In this document: positions 53,443 through 62,315 of the stretch, piece by piece
How positions within the stretch are numbered: position 1 is the stretch's first letter
How the letters are laid out: each line of letters opens with the position of its first letter
Origin: Bradyrhizobium sp. AZCC 2176
Lineage (GTDB): Bacteria > Pseudomonadota > Alphaproteobacteria > Rhizobiales > Xanthobacteraceae
Direction: 5' to 3'
Length of the DNA stretch: 64,000 nt
Assembly (NCBI RefSeq): GCF_036924645.1
Contig: NZ_JAZHRX010000001.1
Span: 4,925,501 to 4,989,500, forward strand
Made by a program: the position numbers and the translations under genes
Notes under the pieces: model-generated
What the model was told of the DNA's origin: nothing
Database searches by the model: none
Seen by the model: only the letters and a program-made list of their open reading frames with translations

Positions 53443-54222
53443 ATGCGTGATGCGGGCCTAGATCGTGCCATTGATTCGGCAGGCGGCGTTCCTCGGCCTG
53501 CCCGCAAAATCGGCATTGCGCAGCCTTGGGTCTCAAGCTGGAACAGTGTGCCTGCCGGAAGCGCGATCACGGTGGAAGCCGCGACCGGCGTGCCGCGTCA
53601 ACAACTTGGTCCCGATCTTTATAGCGAGGCCGCTGTGCCGGATAATGATGTCGATCCCGTTGATGCCGCTCGCGCACGGGAATACGCACTGCTTGCCACG
53701 TTGCTTTTGTGTCCGCCGTCCAACGCTTTGCTTGGAGAGATCGCGCGCTTGCGCGGCGACGTAACGCCGCTTGGTCGCGCCCATGCCGCCTTGGCCGAGG
53801 CCGCGTCGGAGGTCGTGACCACCGGTGTCGAGCGCGAATATTTCGATCTGTTCGTCGGTCTCGGGCGTGGCGAACTGTTGCCCTATGCCTCCTACTATCT
53901 AACCGGCTTTCTCAACGAACGCCCGCTTTCCCGCCTCCGCGACGACCTCACCGCACTCGGCATCGAGCGCGTCGAGAACAATTTCGAACCCGAAGATCAT
54001 GCGGGCACGTTGTGCGAGATCATGGCTGGATTTGCGGCTGGCCGCTTCCCAGCATCGGAAGAAAGCCAGCGCGTATTCTTCGAGAAGCACATCGTCTCGT
54101 GGATGGGGCGCATGTTCGCCGACATGGAGCGGGCAACGAGCGCCAAGTTTTACAAATCGGTGGGGACGCTCGGCCAAGTGTTTATGAAAATCGAAGCTGA
54201 AGCTTTTGCCTTCGCCAACTGA
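53443..54222 (+). CDS. TorD-family molybdoenzyme chaperone
   Basis: 259 residues, GGGAGGTCCAC before ATG 53443. The all-helical TorD fold starts near residue 75 (YALLATLLLCPPSNALL), with EYFDLFVGLGRGELLPYASYYLTGFLNERP and the NNFEPEDHAGTLCEIMAGF region typical of the family. About 70 extra N-terminal residues carry no motif. It would bind the Tat signal of the catalytic subunit and hold it for molybdenum-cofactor insertion before export. Confidence 0.92.
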   Translation: MRDAGLDRAIDSAGGVPRPARKIGIAQPWVSSWNSVPAGSAITVEAATGVPRQQLGPDLYSEAAVPDNDVDPVDAARAREYALLATLLLCPPSNALLGEIARLRGDVTPLGRAHAALAEAASEVVTTGVEREYFDLFVGLGRGELLPYASYYLTGFLNERPLSRLRDDLTALGIERVENNFEPEDHAGTLCEIMAGFAAGRFPASEESQRVFFEKHIVSWMGRMFADMERATSAKFYKSVGTLGQVFMKIEAEAFAFAN

Positions 54223-54250
54223 CCAGGGGCGCTGGTCCGGGAGAGATGCG

Positions 54251-54460
54251 ATGAGGGACGAGAAGAAAACGACAGTTGGTCGCCGCGATTTCCTGCGCAA
54301 GGTCGGCGCGGGCGCGGCTAGCGCCGGTGCGACGCTGGCGACACCATTGATCGCGCCCGCACATGCCGACAGCGAGAACAACGATGAAAAGCGCAAGGCG
54401 CGCTACAAGGAAACCGATCACGTGAAGACGTTTTACCGCGTCAATCGTTATCCTGCTTGA
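54251..54460 (+). CDS. Formate dehydrogenase region Tat-leader protein
   Basis: 69 residues from ATG 54251 (GGGAGAGATGCG). A twin-arginine leader GRRDFLRKVGAGAASAGATLATPLIAPAHA fills residues 10-38, leaving only about 30 mature residues with ETDHVKTFYRVNRY. Small proteins of this pattern (TIGR02811-like) are found just before formate dehydrogenase alpha genes. It may be a small structural subunit. 10 bases separate it from fdhA. Confidence 0.85.
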   Translation: MRDEKKTTVGRRDFLRKVGAGAASAGATLATPLIAPAHADSENNDEKRKARYKETDHVKTFYRVNRYPA

Positions 54461-54470
54461 GGAGGCGACC

Positions 54471-57425
54471 GTGCTGATCAGAAGAACAGAACAACGTTCC
54501 GAATCCGGCCGTCGCGGATCAGCTGCGCAGGGCTTGTTGGGGCAGGGCGGCGGCGGCGGTCTCGATCGCCGCACTTTCCTGCGCCGCTCCGGTCTTGCCG
54601 GCGGCGCGCTGGCTGCGCTGAGCACGCTGCCGGTCGCCAGCGTCCGCAAGGCGGAAGCCGCCATGGCCGGTCCGCTTGCCTCAGGGGCGGCCGTCCGCAA
54701 GAGCATCTGTACGCATTGTGCGGTCGGATGCACTGTGACCGCGGAAGTGCTCAACGGGGTCTGGATCGGCCAGGAGCCGAGTTGGGATTCCCCCATCAAT
54801 CGGGGATCGCATTGTGCCAAGGGCGCATCGGTGCGCGAGCTGGTCCACAGCGAGCGGCGGCTTCGCTATCCGATGAAACTCGTCAACGGGCAGTGGACGC
54901 GCGTCTCGTGGGAGACGGCCGTCAACGAGATTGGCGACAAGCTGACGGCCATTCGTGAAAAGTCGGGCCCCGATTCCGTCTACTGGCTGGGATCGGCCAA
55001 GATGACGAATGAGGGCGCCTATCTGTTCCGCAAGCTCGGCGCGTTCTGGGGCACCAACAATACCGATCACCAAGCACGTATCTGCCATTCGACGACCGTC
55101 ACCGGCGTGGCCAACACCTGGGGCTACGGCGCGATGACCAACAGCTTCAATGACATCCGCAATGCGAAAACCCAGGTCATTATGGGCGGCAATCCGGCCG
55201 AGGCGCATCCGATAGCGATGCAGCATCTGCTCGAGGGCAAGGAGCTTCAAAAGGCCAACTTTATCGTCATCGACCCACGCATGACGCGAACCGCGGCTCA
55301 CGCGACCGAATATGTGCGCATGCGGCCGGGCACCGACATCCCGATACTCTACGGCATGATGTGGCACATCCTCAAGAACGGCTGGGAGGACAAGGAGTTC
55401 ATCAAGCAGCGCGTCTACGGTTTCGACGAGCTCCGCGAGGAAGTGGAGAAGTGGAATCCGGAAGAGGTCGAGCGCGTCAGCGGCGTTCCTGGCGAACAGC
55501 TCAAGCGCGTCGCCAAGATGTTTGCGACGGAGAAGCCGGCAACGCTGATCTGGGCCATGGGCCAGACCCAGAAGACCGTCGGCACCGCCAACGTGCGGGC
55601 GAGTTGCATCGCCCTGTTGATGACCGGCAATGTCGGCAAGGCCGGCGCCGGCGCCAACATCTTCCGTGGCCATGACAACGTGCAGGGAGCAACCGACGTC
55701 GGGCTCGATATCGTCACGTTGCCGTTCTATTACGGCCTCGTCGAAGGTGCCTGGAAGCATTGGTCGCGGGTTTGGGAAGTCGATTATGAGTTCTTGAAGT
55801 CGCGCTTCGACTCCAAGCAGATCATGGAAACCCCCGGCATCCCGCTCACCCGTTGGTTTGACGCGGTGACGCTGCCGAAAGATCAAGTCGCGCAGAAAGA
55901 CAATGTGCGGGCGGTGTTCGTGCAGGGACATGCCAGCAACAGCATCACGCGAATTCCTGAATCCCTCAACGGCCTGAAGGCGCTCGAGTTGCTCGTCATA
56001 GCCGACCCGCATCCGACCACCTGGGCCTCGCTCTCCGTGGAGGCGGGACGCAAGGATGGCGTCTACATTCTCCCGGTTGCCACGCAATTCGAGTGCAAGG
56101 GTTCGCGCGTTGCCTCGAACCGCTCGCTGCAGTGGGGCGAACAGATCGTCAAGCCGATCTTCGAATCGAAGGATGATCTTGAGGTCATCTACAGGATGGC
56201 GCAGAAGCTCGGATTTGCCGACAAGATGTTCAAGAACATCAAGGTCGAGAATAATCTTCCGGAAGCCGAAGATGTGTTGCGCGAGATGAATCGCGGAAGC
56301 TGGTCGACCGGCTATTGCGGGCAATCGCCCGAGCGGCTCAAGGCGCATATGAAGAACCAGGCGAAGTTCGATATGCTGACGATGCGGGCGCCCAAGGACG
56401 ATCCTGAAGTCGGCGGCGACTATTACGGACTGCCCTGGCCGTGCTGGGGATCTCCGGAAGTCAAGCATCCGGGCACGCCGCTGCTCTACAACACTAATCT
56501 CGCGGTGATGGACGGCGGCGGCACGTTCCGGCCGCGTTTCGGCGTCGAACGCGAGGATAAGCTTCCCGACGGCTCGACGCGAAAGGTTAGTCTGCTGGCG
56601 GATGGCTCCTACTCCAAGGATTCCGGAATCCGTGATGGCTATCCGGAGTTCACCTTGGCGAGCCTCAAGAAACTCGGCTGGGATACGGAGCTGACCGAGG
56701 CCGAGATGGCAGTCATCAACAAGGTCAATCCCGCCAATCCCGACGCGGTGTCGTGGTCGCTCGATCTGTCAGGCGGAATCCAGCGTGTGGCTCTCAAGCA
56801 CGGGTGTGTTCCCTACGGCAATGGCAAGGCGCGCATGAATGCTTTCGGCTTGCCGGATCCAATCCCGGTGCACCGCGAGCCGATCTACACTCCGCGCGTG
56901 GATCTGGTGGGGAGGTATCCGACGCGGCCGGACGCCAAGCAGTTCCGTGTGCCCAACATCGGTTTCTCCGTGCAGAAGGCGGCGGTGGAGAAGGGGATCG
57001 CCAAGCAGTTTCCGCTCATCCTCTCCTCGGGCCGCCTTGTCGAATATGAGGGCGGCGGCGAGGAGACCCGAACCAACCCATGGCTCGCAGAACTGCAGCA
57101 GGACATGTTCATCGAGATCAGCCCGGCCGATGCCGCCGAACGCGGCATCAAGGATGGCGGCTGGGTCTGGGTCACAGGCGCCGAGAGCAATTCCAAGGCC
57201 AAGATGAAGGCGCTGGTTACCGAGCGGATCGGCAAGGGTGTCGCCTGGATGCCCTTCCACTTCGGCGGCTGGTTCGCAGGCAAGGACCTTCGTGACGCCT
57301 ACCCGAAGGGCACCGATCCGATCGTTCTCGGCGAAAGCGCGAATACGATAACCACTTACGGCTATGATCCCGCGACCGGCATGCAGGAGCCCAAAGTTAC
57401 TCTCTGCCAGATCGCGGCGGCATAA
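54471..57425 (+). CDS. fdhA: Formate dehydrogenase, catalytic molybdopterin subunit, exported
   Basis: 984 residues, GTG start. Twin-arginine leader DRRTFLRRSGLAGG at 32-45 shows export to the periplasm. A 4Fe-4S site is formed by C80, C83, C87 and C115 (CTHCAVGC). The molybdenum ligand is C205 in QARICHSTTV, a cysteine where many enzymes have selenocysteine, so no SECIS element is needed. The C-terminal molybdopterin-binding domain is present (LILSSGRLVEYEGGGEETR). It oxidises formate to CO2. Downstream genes give the beta and gamma subunits; formate would come from Frc. FdhD and cofactor biosynthesis genes are not in the window. Confidence 0.95.
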   Translation: MLIRRTEQRSESGRRGSAAQGLLGQGGGGGLDRRTFLRRSGLAGGALAALSTLPVASVRKAEAAMAGPLASGAAVRKSICTHCAVGCTVTAEVLNGVWIGQEPSWDSPINRGSHCAKGASVRELVHSERRLRYPMKLVNGQWTRVSWETAVNEIGDKLTAIREKSGPDSVYWLGSAKMTNEGAYLFRKLGAFWGTNNTDHQARICHSTTVTGVANTWGYGAMTNSFNDIRNAKTQVIMGGNPAEAHPIAMQHLLEGKELQKANFIVIDPRMTRTAAHATEYVRMRPGTDIPILYGMMWHILKNGWEDKEFIKQRVYGFDELREEVEKWNPEEVERVSGVPGEQLKRVAKMFATEKPATLIWAMGQTQKTVGTANVRASCIALLMTGNVGKAGAGANIFRGHDNVQGATDVGLDIVTLPFYYGLVEGAWKHWSRVWEVDYEFLKSRFDSKQIMETPGIPLTRWFDAVTLPKDQVAQKDNVRAVFVQGHASNSITRIPESLNGLKALELLVIADPHPTTWASLSVEAGRKDGVYILPVATQFECKGSRVASNRSLQWGEQIVKPIFESKDDLEVIYRMAQKLGFADKMFKNIKVENNLPEAEDVLREMNRGSWSTGYCGQSPERLKAHMKNQAKFDMLTMRAPKDDPEVGGDYYGLPWPCWGSPEVKHPGTPLLYNTNLAVMDGGGTFRPRFGVEREDKLPDGSTRKVSLLADGSYSKDSGIRDGYPEFTLASLKKLGWDTELTEAEMAVINKVNPANPDAVSWSLDLSGGIQRVALKHGCVPYGNGKARMNAFGLPDPIPVHREPIYTPRVDLVGRYPTRPDAKQFRVPNIGFSVQKAAVEKGIAKQFPLILSSGRLVEYEGGGEETRTNPWLAELQQDMFIEISPADAAERGIKDGGWVWVTGAESNSKAKMKALVTERIGKGVAWMPFHFGGWFAGKDLRDAYPKGTDPIVLGESANTITTYGYDPATGMQEPKVTLCQIAAA

Positions 57426-57437
57426 GGAGCAACGACC

Positions 57438-58034
57438 ATGGCACGTATGAAATTTCTCTGCGACGCCGACCGTTGCATCGAATGCAATGCCTGCGTCACT
57501 GCCTGCAAGAACGAGCACGAGGTGCCCTGGGGCATCAACCGGCGCCGCGTCGTCACCATCAACGATGGCAAGCCGGGTGAGCGTTCGGTCTCGATGGCCT
57601 GCATGCATTGCACCGACGCGCCCTGCGCGGCGGTTTGTCCGGTCAATTGCTTCTACACCACGGCCGACGGCGTCGTGCTTCACTCCAAGGATCTCTGCAT
57701 CGGCTGCGGCTACTGCTTCTACGCCTGTCCGTTCGGTGCGCCGCAATATCCGAAGGTCGGCAATTTCGGCTCGCGCGGCAAGATGGACAAATGCACCTTC
57801 TGTGCCGGCGGTCCCGAGGCCGACGGCAGCAGGGAGGAGTACGAGAAGTATGGCGCGAACCGTCTTGCCGAGGGCAAGCTGCCGCTATGCGCCGAAATGT
57901 GCTCGACCAAGTCCTTGCTCGCCGGCGACGGCGAAATCATCGCCCAAATTTACAAAGAACGCGTGATGAAGCGCGGCTACGGCTCCGGGGCGTGGGGCTG
58001 GAAGACCGCCTATCGCGAGACGATCGAATCCTGA
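57438..58034 (+). CDS. fdhB: Formate dehydrogenase iron-sulfur (beta) subunit
   Basis: 198 residues. Four cysteine groups for 4Fe-4S clusters: CIECNACVTAC, CMHCTDAPCAAVCP, CIGCGYCFYACP and CTFC...CAEMC. Electrons pass from the catalytic subunit to cytochrome b. No leader, so it is co-exported with the alpha subunit. RBS AAGGAGC just upstream. Confidence 0.95.
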   Translation: MARMKFLCDADRCIECNACVTACKNEHEVPWGINRRRVVTINDGKPGERSVSMACMHCTDAPCAAVCPVNCFYTTADGVVLHSKDLCIGCGYCFYACPFGAPQYPKVGNFGSRGKMDKCTFCAGGPEADGSREEYEKYGANRLAEGKLPLCAEMCSTKSLLAGDGEIIAQIYKERVMKRGYGSGAWGWKTAYRETIES

Positions 58035-58078
58035 TGCCGGCAACGGCTGCGGTCGCGCAACATATCGGGGAGGAGCCT

Positions 58079-59083
58079 ATGGCGTCGTTTGCAAGATTCA
58101 TCCGCCTGACTATCGGTGCGTGGGCCTTTCTTCTGCTAGTCACTGCGCTGCCGGCGCCATCAACTGCCCAGCAGGTGAATCCGACCGCGAGTTCGGTCAG
58201 GGAGCAGCAGCTTCTGCAGGAACTGGACCGGATCCAGGGGCGCGTCAGCATTCCCGACCAGCGTTCCAGCGTGCTCGTACAGCCGGCAGGCCGCGACTGG
58301 CGTGAATTCAGGAACGTTACGCTGCGCTGGATCGGTGGGATCTCAATCCTCGGCATGCTAGCTGTGCTCGTGATCTTCTATCTCAGCCGCGGCATGGTCC
58401 GGCTCGAGAGCGGTCGCTCGGGTCGCACCATCGTGCGCTTCACGGCGTTCGAGCGCTTCGTGCACTGGGTGACCGCGGCCTGTTTCATCGTTCTGGCCAT
58501 CTCGGGACTCAACATCACCTTCGGCCGTCCGCTGCTCCTGCCCCTTGTTGGCTTCGAAGCGTTTTCCGAGTGGTCGCAATGGGCGAAGTATGCGCACATT
58601 TATCTGAGCTTTCCGTTCACCATCGGAGTGGTATTGATCTTCCTGATCTGGATCGCCGGTAACATCCCGAACAAGGTGGATGTCGATTGGATCAAGCGAG
58701 GCGGCGGCATCGTCGGCCACGATCATCCGCCGGCCCAGCGTTTTAATGCTGGGCAGAAGGCAATCTACTGGATCGTCATCATCGGCGGCAGTGCCGTTGC
58801 GGTAACTGGTTATCTGCTGATGTTCCCGTTCTACCTGTCCGGGATCGAGGGAATGCAGTGGGCGCAGATCATCCACTCGATCGTGGCGGTGCTGTTCGTG
58901 GCGGTGATGTTGGCGCACATCTACATCGGCACCATCGGCATGGAAGGAGCCTTCGAGGCGATGGGCAGCGGCACGGTCGATGTCAATTGGGCCAAGGAGC
59001 ATCACTCGCTCTGGGCCGAAGAGGAGCAGGCAAAGGCTGGCGCGGCCTCGGGCGGCACGCCGCGACCCGTGGCGGCCGAATGA
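58079..59083 (+). CDS. fdhC: Formate dehydrogenase cytochrome b (gamma) subunit
   Basis: 334 residues from ATG 58079 with GGGGAGGAG upstream; an ATG at 58034 overlapping the beta stop is less likely. A signal peptide or first membrane segment (IGAWAFLLLVTALPAPSTA) and about 60 soluble residues precede a cytochrome b domain with four more membrane helices. Heme-ligand histidines are seen in FERFVHWVTAACFIVLA, AKYAHIYLSF and IIHSIVAVLFVAVMLAHIYIG. It anchors the complex and passes electrons to quinone. The extra N-terminal part is typical of alphaproteobacterial members. Confidence 0.93.
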   Translation: MASFARFIRLTIGAWAFLLLVTALPAPSTAQQVNPTASSVREQQLLQELDRIQGRVSIPDQRSSVLVQPAGRDWREFRNVTLRWIGGISILGMLAVLVIFYLSRGMVRLESGRSGRTIVRFTAFERFVHWVTAACFIVLAISGLNITFGRPLLLPLVGFEAFSEWSQWAKYAHIYLSFPFTIGVVLIFLIWIAGNIPNKVDVDWIKRGGGIVGHDHPPAQRFNAGQKAIYWIVIIGGSAVAVTGYLLMFPFYLSGIEGMQWAQIIHSIVAVLFVAVMLAHIYIGTIGMEGAFEAMGSGTVDVNWAKEHHSLWAEEEQAKAGAASGGTPRPVAAE

Positions 59084-59109
59084 GCCGGCCCGATATTTGA
59101 GGGAGTGCC

Positions 59110-59265
59110 ATGAAAGTCTTTGTTGCGGCCGTGGTATTTGCGGCGATCGTCGCGGCCGGAATGTCGATCGTGCTGAATTCCGTTCAGCGGCCGAGCTATG
59201 AGGCCTTCGCCACCGGCAGCACCAGAGTAGGCGACCCTGGCCGCAATCTTGTCGGTCCGGGCTGA
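59110..59265 (+). CDS. 51-residue single-span membrane protein in the formate dehydrogenase operon
   Basis: ATG 59110 after GAGGGAG; TGA at 59263. MKVFVAAVVFAAIVAAGMSIV is one membrane segment or signal anchor, followed by a short polar tail (NSVQRPSYEAFATGSTRVGDPG). It lies 26 bases after the gamma subunit and 18 bases before the DUF971 gene in the same direction. Size and topology suggest a small accessory subunit of the membrane complex. Confidence 0.75.
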   Translation: MKVFVAAVVFAAIVAAGMSIVLNSVQRPSYEAFATGSTRVGDPGRNLVGPG

Positions 59266-59283
59266 TCGAGGCTGGAGCGCCTT

Positions 59284-59670
59284 GTGAGCGCACCGAACAT
59301 ATCTATGGCGTGGCCGATCGAAATCCGCCTTGCCAAGGACCGCCGGACAGTGCGGGTCGCCTTTGACGACGGCAAGGTTTTCGATCTCTCCGCGGAATTG
59401 CTCCGCGTGACCAGCCCGTCCGCCGAGGTGCAGGGGCATTCCGAAGCCGAGCGCAAGACGGTCGGCGGCAAACGTAATGTGACCATTCTTTCCGTCGATC
59501 CTGTCGGCAATTATGCCGTCAGGATAGGGTTCGACGACATGCACTCGACCGGCATCTACTCCTGGGCGTTCCTGCGCGATCTCGGCGAGAATGCCGAGCG
59601 GCGCTTTCAGGACTACCTCGACGACCTTCAGGCCAAGGGGCTCGACCGCGACAGGCCGGGCGTGCGCTGA
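59284..59670 (+). CDS. DUF971 protein (gamma-butyrobetaine hydroxylase N-domain-like)
   Basis: 128 residues, GTG start. IEIRLAKDRRTVRVAFDDGKVFDLSAELLRVTSPSAEV and VGNYAVRIGFDDMHSTGIYSWAFLRDLG are the DUF971 signature. Such domains are linked to Fe-S cluster carriers of the Mrp type, one of which is encoded at 46601-47470. A role in cluster delivery to the dehydrogenase is inferred. Ends 6 bases before the next start. Confidence 0.87.
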   Translation: MSAPNISMAWPIEIRLAKDRRTVRVAFDDGKVFDLSAELLRVTSPSAEVQGHSEAERKTVGGKRNVTILSVDPVGNYAVRIGFDDMHSTGIYSWAFLRDLGENAERRFQDYLDDLQAKGLDRDRPGVR

Positions 59671-59676
59671 GGGCGG

Positions 59677-61017
59677 ATGGGAATGGCACGCAGGGCTCTG
59701 GTGGAAGCGCCGCGTCGCAACGGAGGCCGATCGACGCTTCTGGTGCTTGCGGTCGCCTTGATCGCGCTGCCGATCGGCACGACGGCCGCCTCCGCGCAAC
59801 TGCGCGGGCATGGCGGGCCGGTGCGGGCGCTGGCGATCTCGGCCGACGGTCAAAGCGCTATCTCCGGCAGCTTTGATTCGACGGCCATCCGGTGGTCGCT
59901 GACGCGCAATGCGGCTGAGCAGGTGCTTCGGTTCCATGCCGACGCCGTCAACGCGGTCGCGCTGCTCGGCGCGGGGCGCGCCGCGACCGCCGGCGCCGAT
60001 GGCCGCATTGCCATCTGGACTTTGGGCAAGGCAGAGCCCGACACGGTGTTCGAAGGCCACGCGGCGCCGATCGTCGCGCTGGCGGCATCGCCGGACGGTG
60101 CAACGCTTGCATCGGCCTCGTGGGATCACACGGTGCGGCTCTGGCCGCTCGCAGGCGGTGCACAGCGCGTGCTCGATGGGCATACGCAGAACGTCAACGG
60201 CGTGGCGTTTACCGCCGATGGCCGCGCTCTTGTCAGCGTCAGCTACGACCTCAGCGTTCGCATCTGGCCGCTGTCGGGAATGCAAACGCCGACCGTCGTT
60301 GCGATGCCGACCCCGCTCAACGCCGTGGCCGCCGGCGCCGATGGTGAAATCGCGGTCGGCGGCGCGGACGGCAAGGTTTATTTCCTGACCGCAGGCGGCG
60401 CGCGTACCGGCGAGGTCGCGGCAGGGCCAAGGCCGGTGATCTCGATTGCGATTTCGCCTGACGGTGCGCTGGTTGCCGCCGCCGGCATTGGTGGCGCGGT
60501 CGCGGTGATCGACCGCAAGACGCGCGCGCTTGCGCGCACGCTGGTCGGTCCGGGGCTGCCGGTCTGGTCGGTGGTGTTCTCACCCGACAGCCGCACGCTG
60601 CTCACGGGCGGCGCTGATAACATCATCCGGCGCTGGAACGCGGCGACGGGCGAGCCGGTCGATCCGCTTCTGGTGGAAACGGCGGGAGATCCGCTCGCAG
60701 CCTTTAGCGGATATCGCGGCGCGGAAATCTTTCGAGCCTGCGTCGCCTGTCATACGCTTGGCGCCGACCAGGCCAATCGCGCAGGCCCGACGCTCGCCGG
60801 CATCTTCGGCCGACGCATCGCCACTGCACCGGGCTACAATTTTTCCGAGGCGCTCAAGCGGCTCGATATCGTGTGGACGCCAGAGACGGTTTCCAAACTG
60901 TTCGAACTCGGACCGCAGGCCTACACGCCCGGCACCAAGATGCCGGAGCAGCGCATCGGTTCGGAACAGGACCGCGCCGCGCTGGTGCAGTTCCTCGAGC
61001 ATGCGACCAAGCAATAG
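59677..61017 (+). CDS. Periplasmic WD40 beta-propeller fused to a c-type cytochrome
   Basis: 446 residues; ATG 59683 has better spacing to AGGGCGG than 59677. Signal peptide to about residue 40, then WD40-like repeats (RGHGGPVRALAISADGQSA, EGHAAPIVALAASPDGAT, DGHTQNVNGVAFTADG and so on) making a propeller over 42-325. The C-terminal cytochrome c domain has the heme motif CVACH (C355, C358, H359) and a distal methionine in GTKMPEQRI. Last gene of the formate dehydrogenase operon; it could accept electrons or dock a partner. Confidence 0.92.
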   Translation: MGMARRALVEAPRRNGGRSTLLVLAVALIALPIGTTAASAQLRGHGGPVRALAISADGQSAISGSFDSTAIRWSLTRNAAEQVLRFHADAVNAVALLGAGRAATAGADGRIAIWTLGKAEPDTVFEGHAAPIVALAASPDGATLASASWDHTVRLWPLAGGAQRVLDGHTQNVNGVAFTADGRALVSVSYDLSVRIWPLSGMQTPTVVAMPTPLNAVAAGADGEIAVGGADGKVYFLTAGGARTGEVAAGPRPVISIAISPDGALVAAAGIGGAVAVIDRKTRALARTLVGPGLPVWSVVFSPDSRTLLTGGADNIIRRWNAATGEPVDPLLVETAGDPLAAFSGYRGAEIFRACVACHTLGADQANRAGPTLAGIFGRRIATAPGYNFSEALKRLDIVWTPETVSKLFELGPQAYTPGTKMPEQRIGSEQDRAALVQFLEHATKQ

Positions 61018-61044
61018 AGCGGTGCGGCGATTATTCCGGCTGCG

Positions 61045-61257
61045 TCACTGTTTCACGGGCTTCGAGAAGACCAGCGACATATCCTCGAACTCCTCGGTCG
61101 GAAGCCTGGTTACGCCCGCGGCGGCAGGTGATCTGTTCGACAACGCCACGCCAGTGGTTACGGTAGAACGTTCATGGGAAATTGAGTACGAGCGCATCGT
61201 GGTTGCGACAGCGAGCAGGGCAACTGCCACGAATCCGGAAATCAGCAGACGCTTCAT
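61045..61257 (-). CDS. Small exported protein
   Basis: 70 residues from ATG 61257 (GGAGTTCTCC upstream). A signal-anchor segment RLLISGFVAVALLAVATTM is followed by a Ser/Thr-rich tail ending VTRLPTEEFEDMSLVFSKPVKQ. No family recognised. Convergent with the WD40-cytochrome gene, 27 bases apart. The 217 bases beyond its start up to the next gene show no further feature. Confidence 0.6.
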   Translation of the reverse strand: MKRLLISGFVAVALLAVATTMRSYSISHERSTVTTGVALSNRSPAAAGVTRLPTEEFEDMSLVFSKPVKQ

Positions 61258-61474
61258 GGAGAACTCCGTTAGTTCGAAATGCAGTGTGGCTTGCACCACC
61301 GCATTACGGCCAACGGTCACGCGTGAATGTGGCCTGCGTCACCTATCACGATCTTGTTTTTGGCAATGTGGTCAGGTTCCATGAGGGCGCACCAACGAGG
61401 TGCGCGTCTACTTAATGTTGAATTGAAACCCCAGCGCTCGCTCCCCGATAGTCGATTGAGTTGCGTGATTCTGC

Positions 61475-61702
61475 TTATGAGGTGGGATGGCGACCGGTCC
61501 GTGGATTGATCGGGCCCGTCGGCCGGCGCCTCAGCGCTTCCGGCAGAAACTCCTCGTCCGACGCGGGAATGGCGCTGGAGCGGACGTCTGCCGCGGACTG
61601 GGCGCGTTCGTGTGGCGTCTGGTTGTCGTTGAATCTTCGCTTCACGTCGACGCCGTCAACGGGATCGTTGACGCCGTGCTGGGTGTCCCTGAAGTCGCCC
61701 AT
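61475..61702 (-). CDS. Small hydrophilic protein, probable general-stress gene
   Basis: 75 residues from ATG 61702 with GGAGAG at good distance. The sequence is charged and likely disordered (GDFRDTQHGVNDPVDGVDVKRRFNDN ... DEEFLPEALRRRPTGP). No family recognised. It is preceded by a perfect EcfG-type promoter whose -10 is 41 bases upstream, which is strong support that it is real and stress-induced. Confidence 0.65.
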   Translation of the reverse strand: MGDFRDTQHGVNDPVDGVDVKRRFNDNQTPHERAQSAADVRSSAIPASDEEFLPEALRRRPTGPINPRTGRHPTS

Positions 61703-61742
61703 GAAAATTCTCTCCGACGTTCATTGATCGGCACGCTCGAAA

Positions 61743-61768
61743 AACGCGAATTGGCGAACAAGGGTTCC
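61743..61768 (-). promoter_or_regulatory. Perfect EcfG-type stress promoter
   Basis: Minus strand GGAAC (61764-61768), 17 bases, CGTT (61743-61746), identical to the alphaproteobacterial EcfG consensus. It drives the 75-residue gene starting at 61702. Confidence 0.75.
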
Positions 61769-61968
61769 CCCTCGGTTCGGCAGCAGAGCAGCCAAATTGA
61801 AGCACCGAGTGGAACCGCAGGTGCCATGCCCGATTGATTCCAGACGAACATAGTTACCGCATCCACGAGCCATTTTGCGGATGTGAGGCAATCGCCGACT
61901 TTACCAGCGGATGGTCGCGACGAAATAAAGGCATAGTCAGGCATACCAAATGGGTATGGGAGAATGCG

Positions 61969-62118
61969 ATGGGACTCGAAGCCGTGTATTTCCTCGGAGC
62001 GCTGGTGCTTCTTACCGCGCTCATCTATGGCACCCAGAGCTATCATTATCGCAACAAGGCGGCGACGCGGGCAGGAGGTGAAATCGTTCGTGAACGGTAT
62101 AGACAGAACCAGGGCTAA
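61969..62118 (+). CDS. 49-residue small membrane protein
   Basis: ATG 61969 after GGGAGAATGCG; TAA at 62116. One membrane segment (AVYFLGALVLLTALIYGTQSY) and a basic tail with RYRQNQG. Similar short proteins occur widely in Bradyrhizobium. An operator-like sequence (AGGCAT-ACCAA-ATGGGT, 61940-61956) lies just before the ribosome binding site. Confidence 0.7.
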   Translation: MGLEAVYFLGALVLLTALIYGTQSYHYRNKAATRAGGEIVRERYRQNQG

Positions 62119-62315
62119 GGCGCCGAAAAAATCCGATACCCTGTTCGACAATTAGCACCCGGTAGCTCCTTGAAGCGGGTGCATGAACAAATTCAATCCT
62201 GAAACCGCAATCCGAAAACGGCAATGGCGACGTGAGCCGCGCGCGACGGAGTCTGCGGTCGGATCGCGCCGGGTCGATTTCAGCCCGCAGATTGTAGCTT
62301 CGCGGCGCGCGCGTA

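Noticed and set aside
55080..55090. Selenocysteine formate dehydrogenase
   Set aside because: The molybdenum-ligand codon is TGC (Cys205), not TGA, and no SECIS-like hairpin is needed.
54681..56468. 595-codon open frame antisense to fdhA
   Set aside because: Same artefact of GC-rich codon use; the sense strand carries all formate dehydrogenase motifs.
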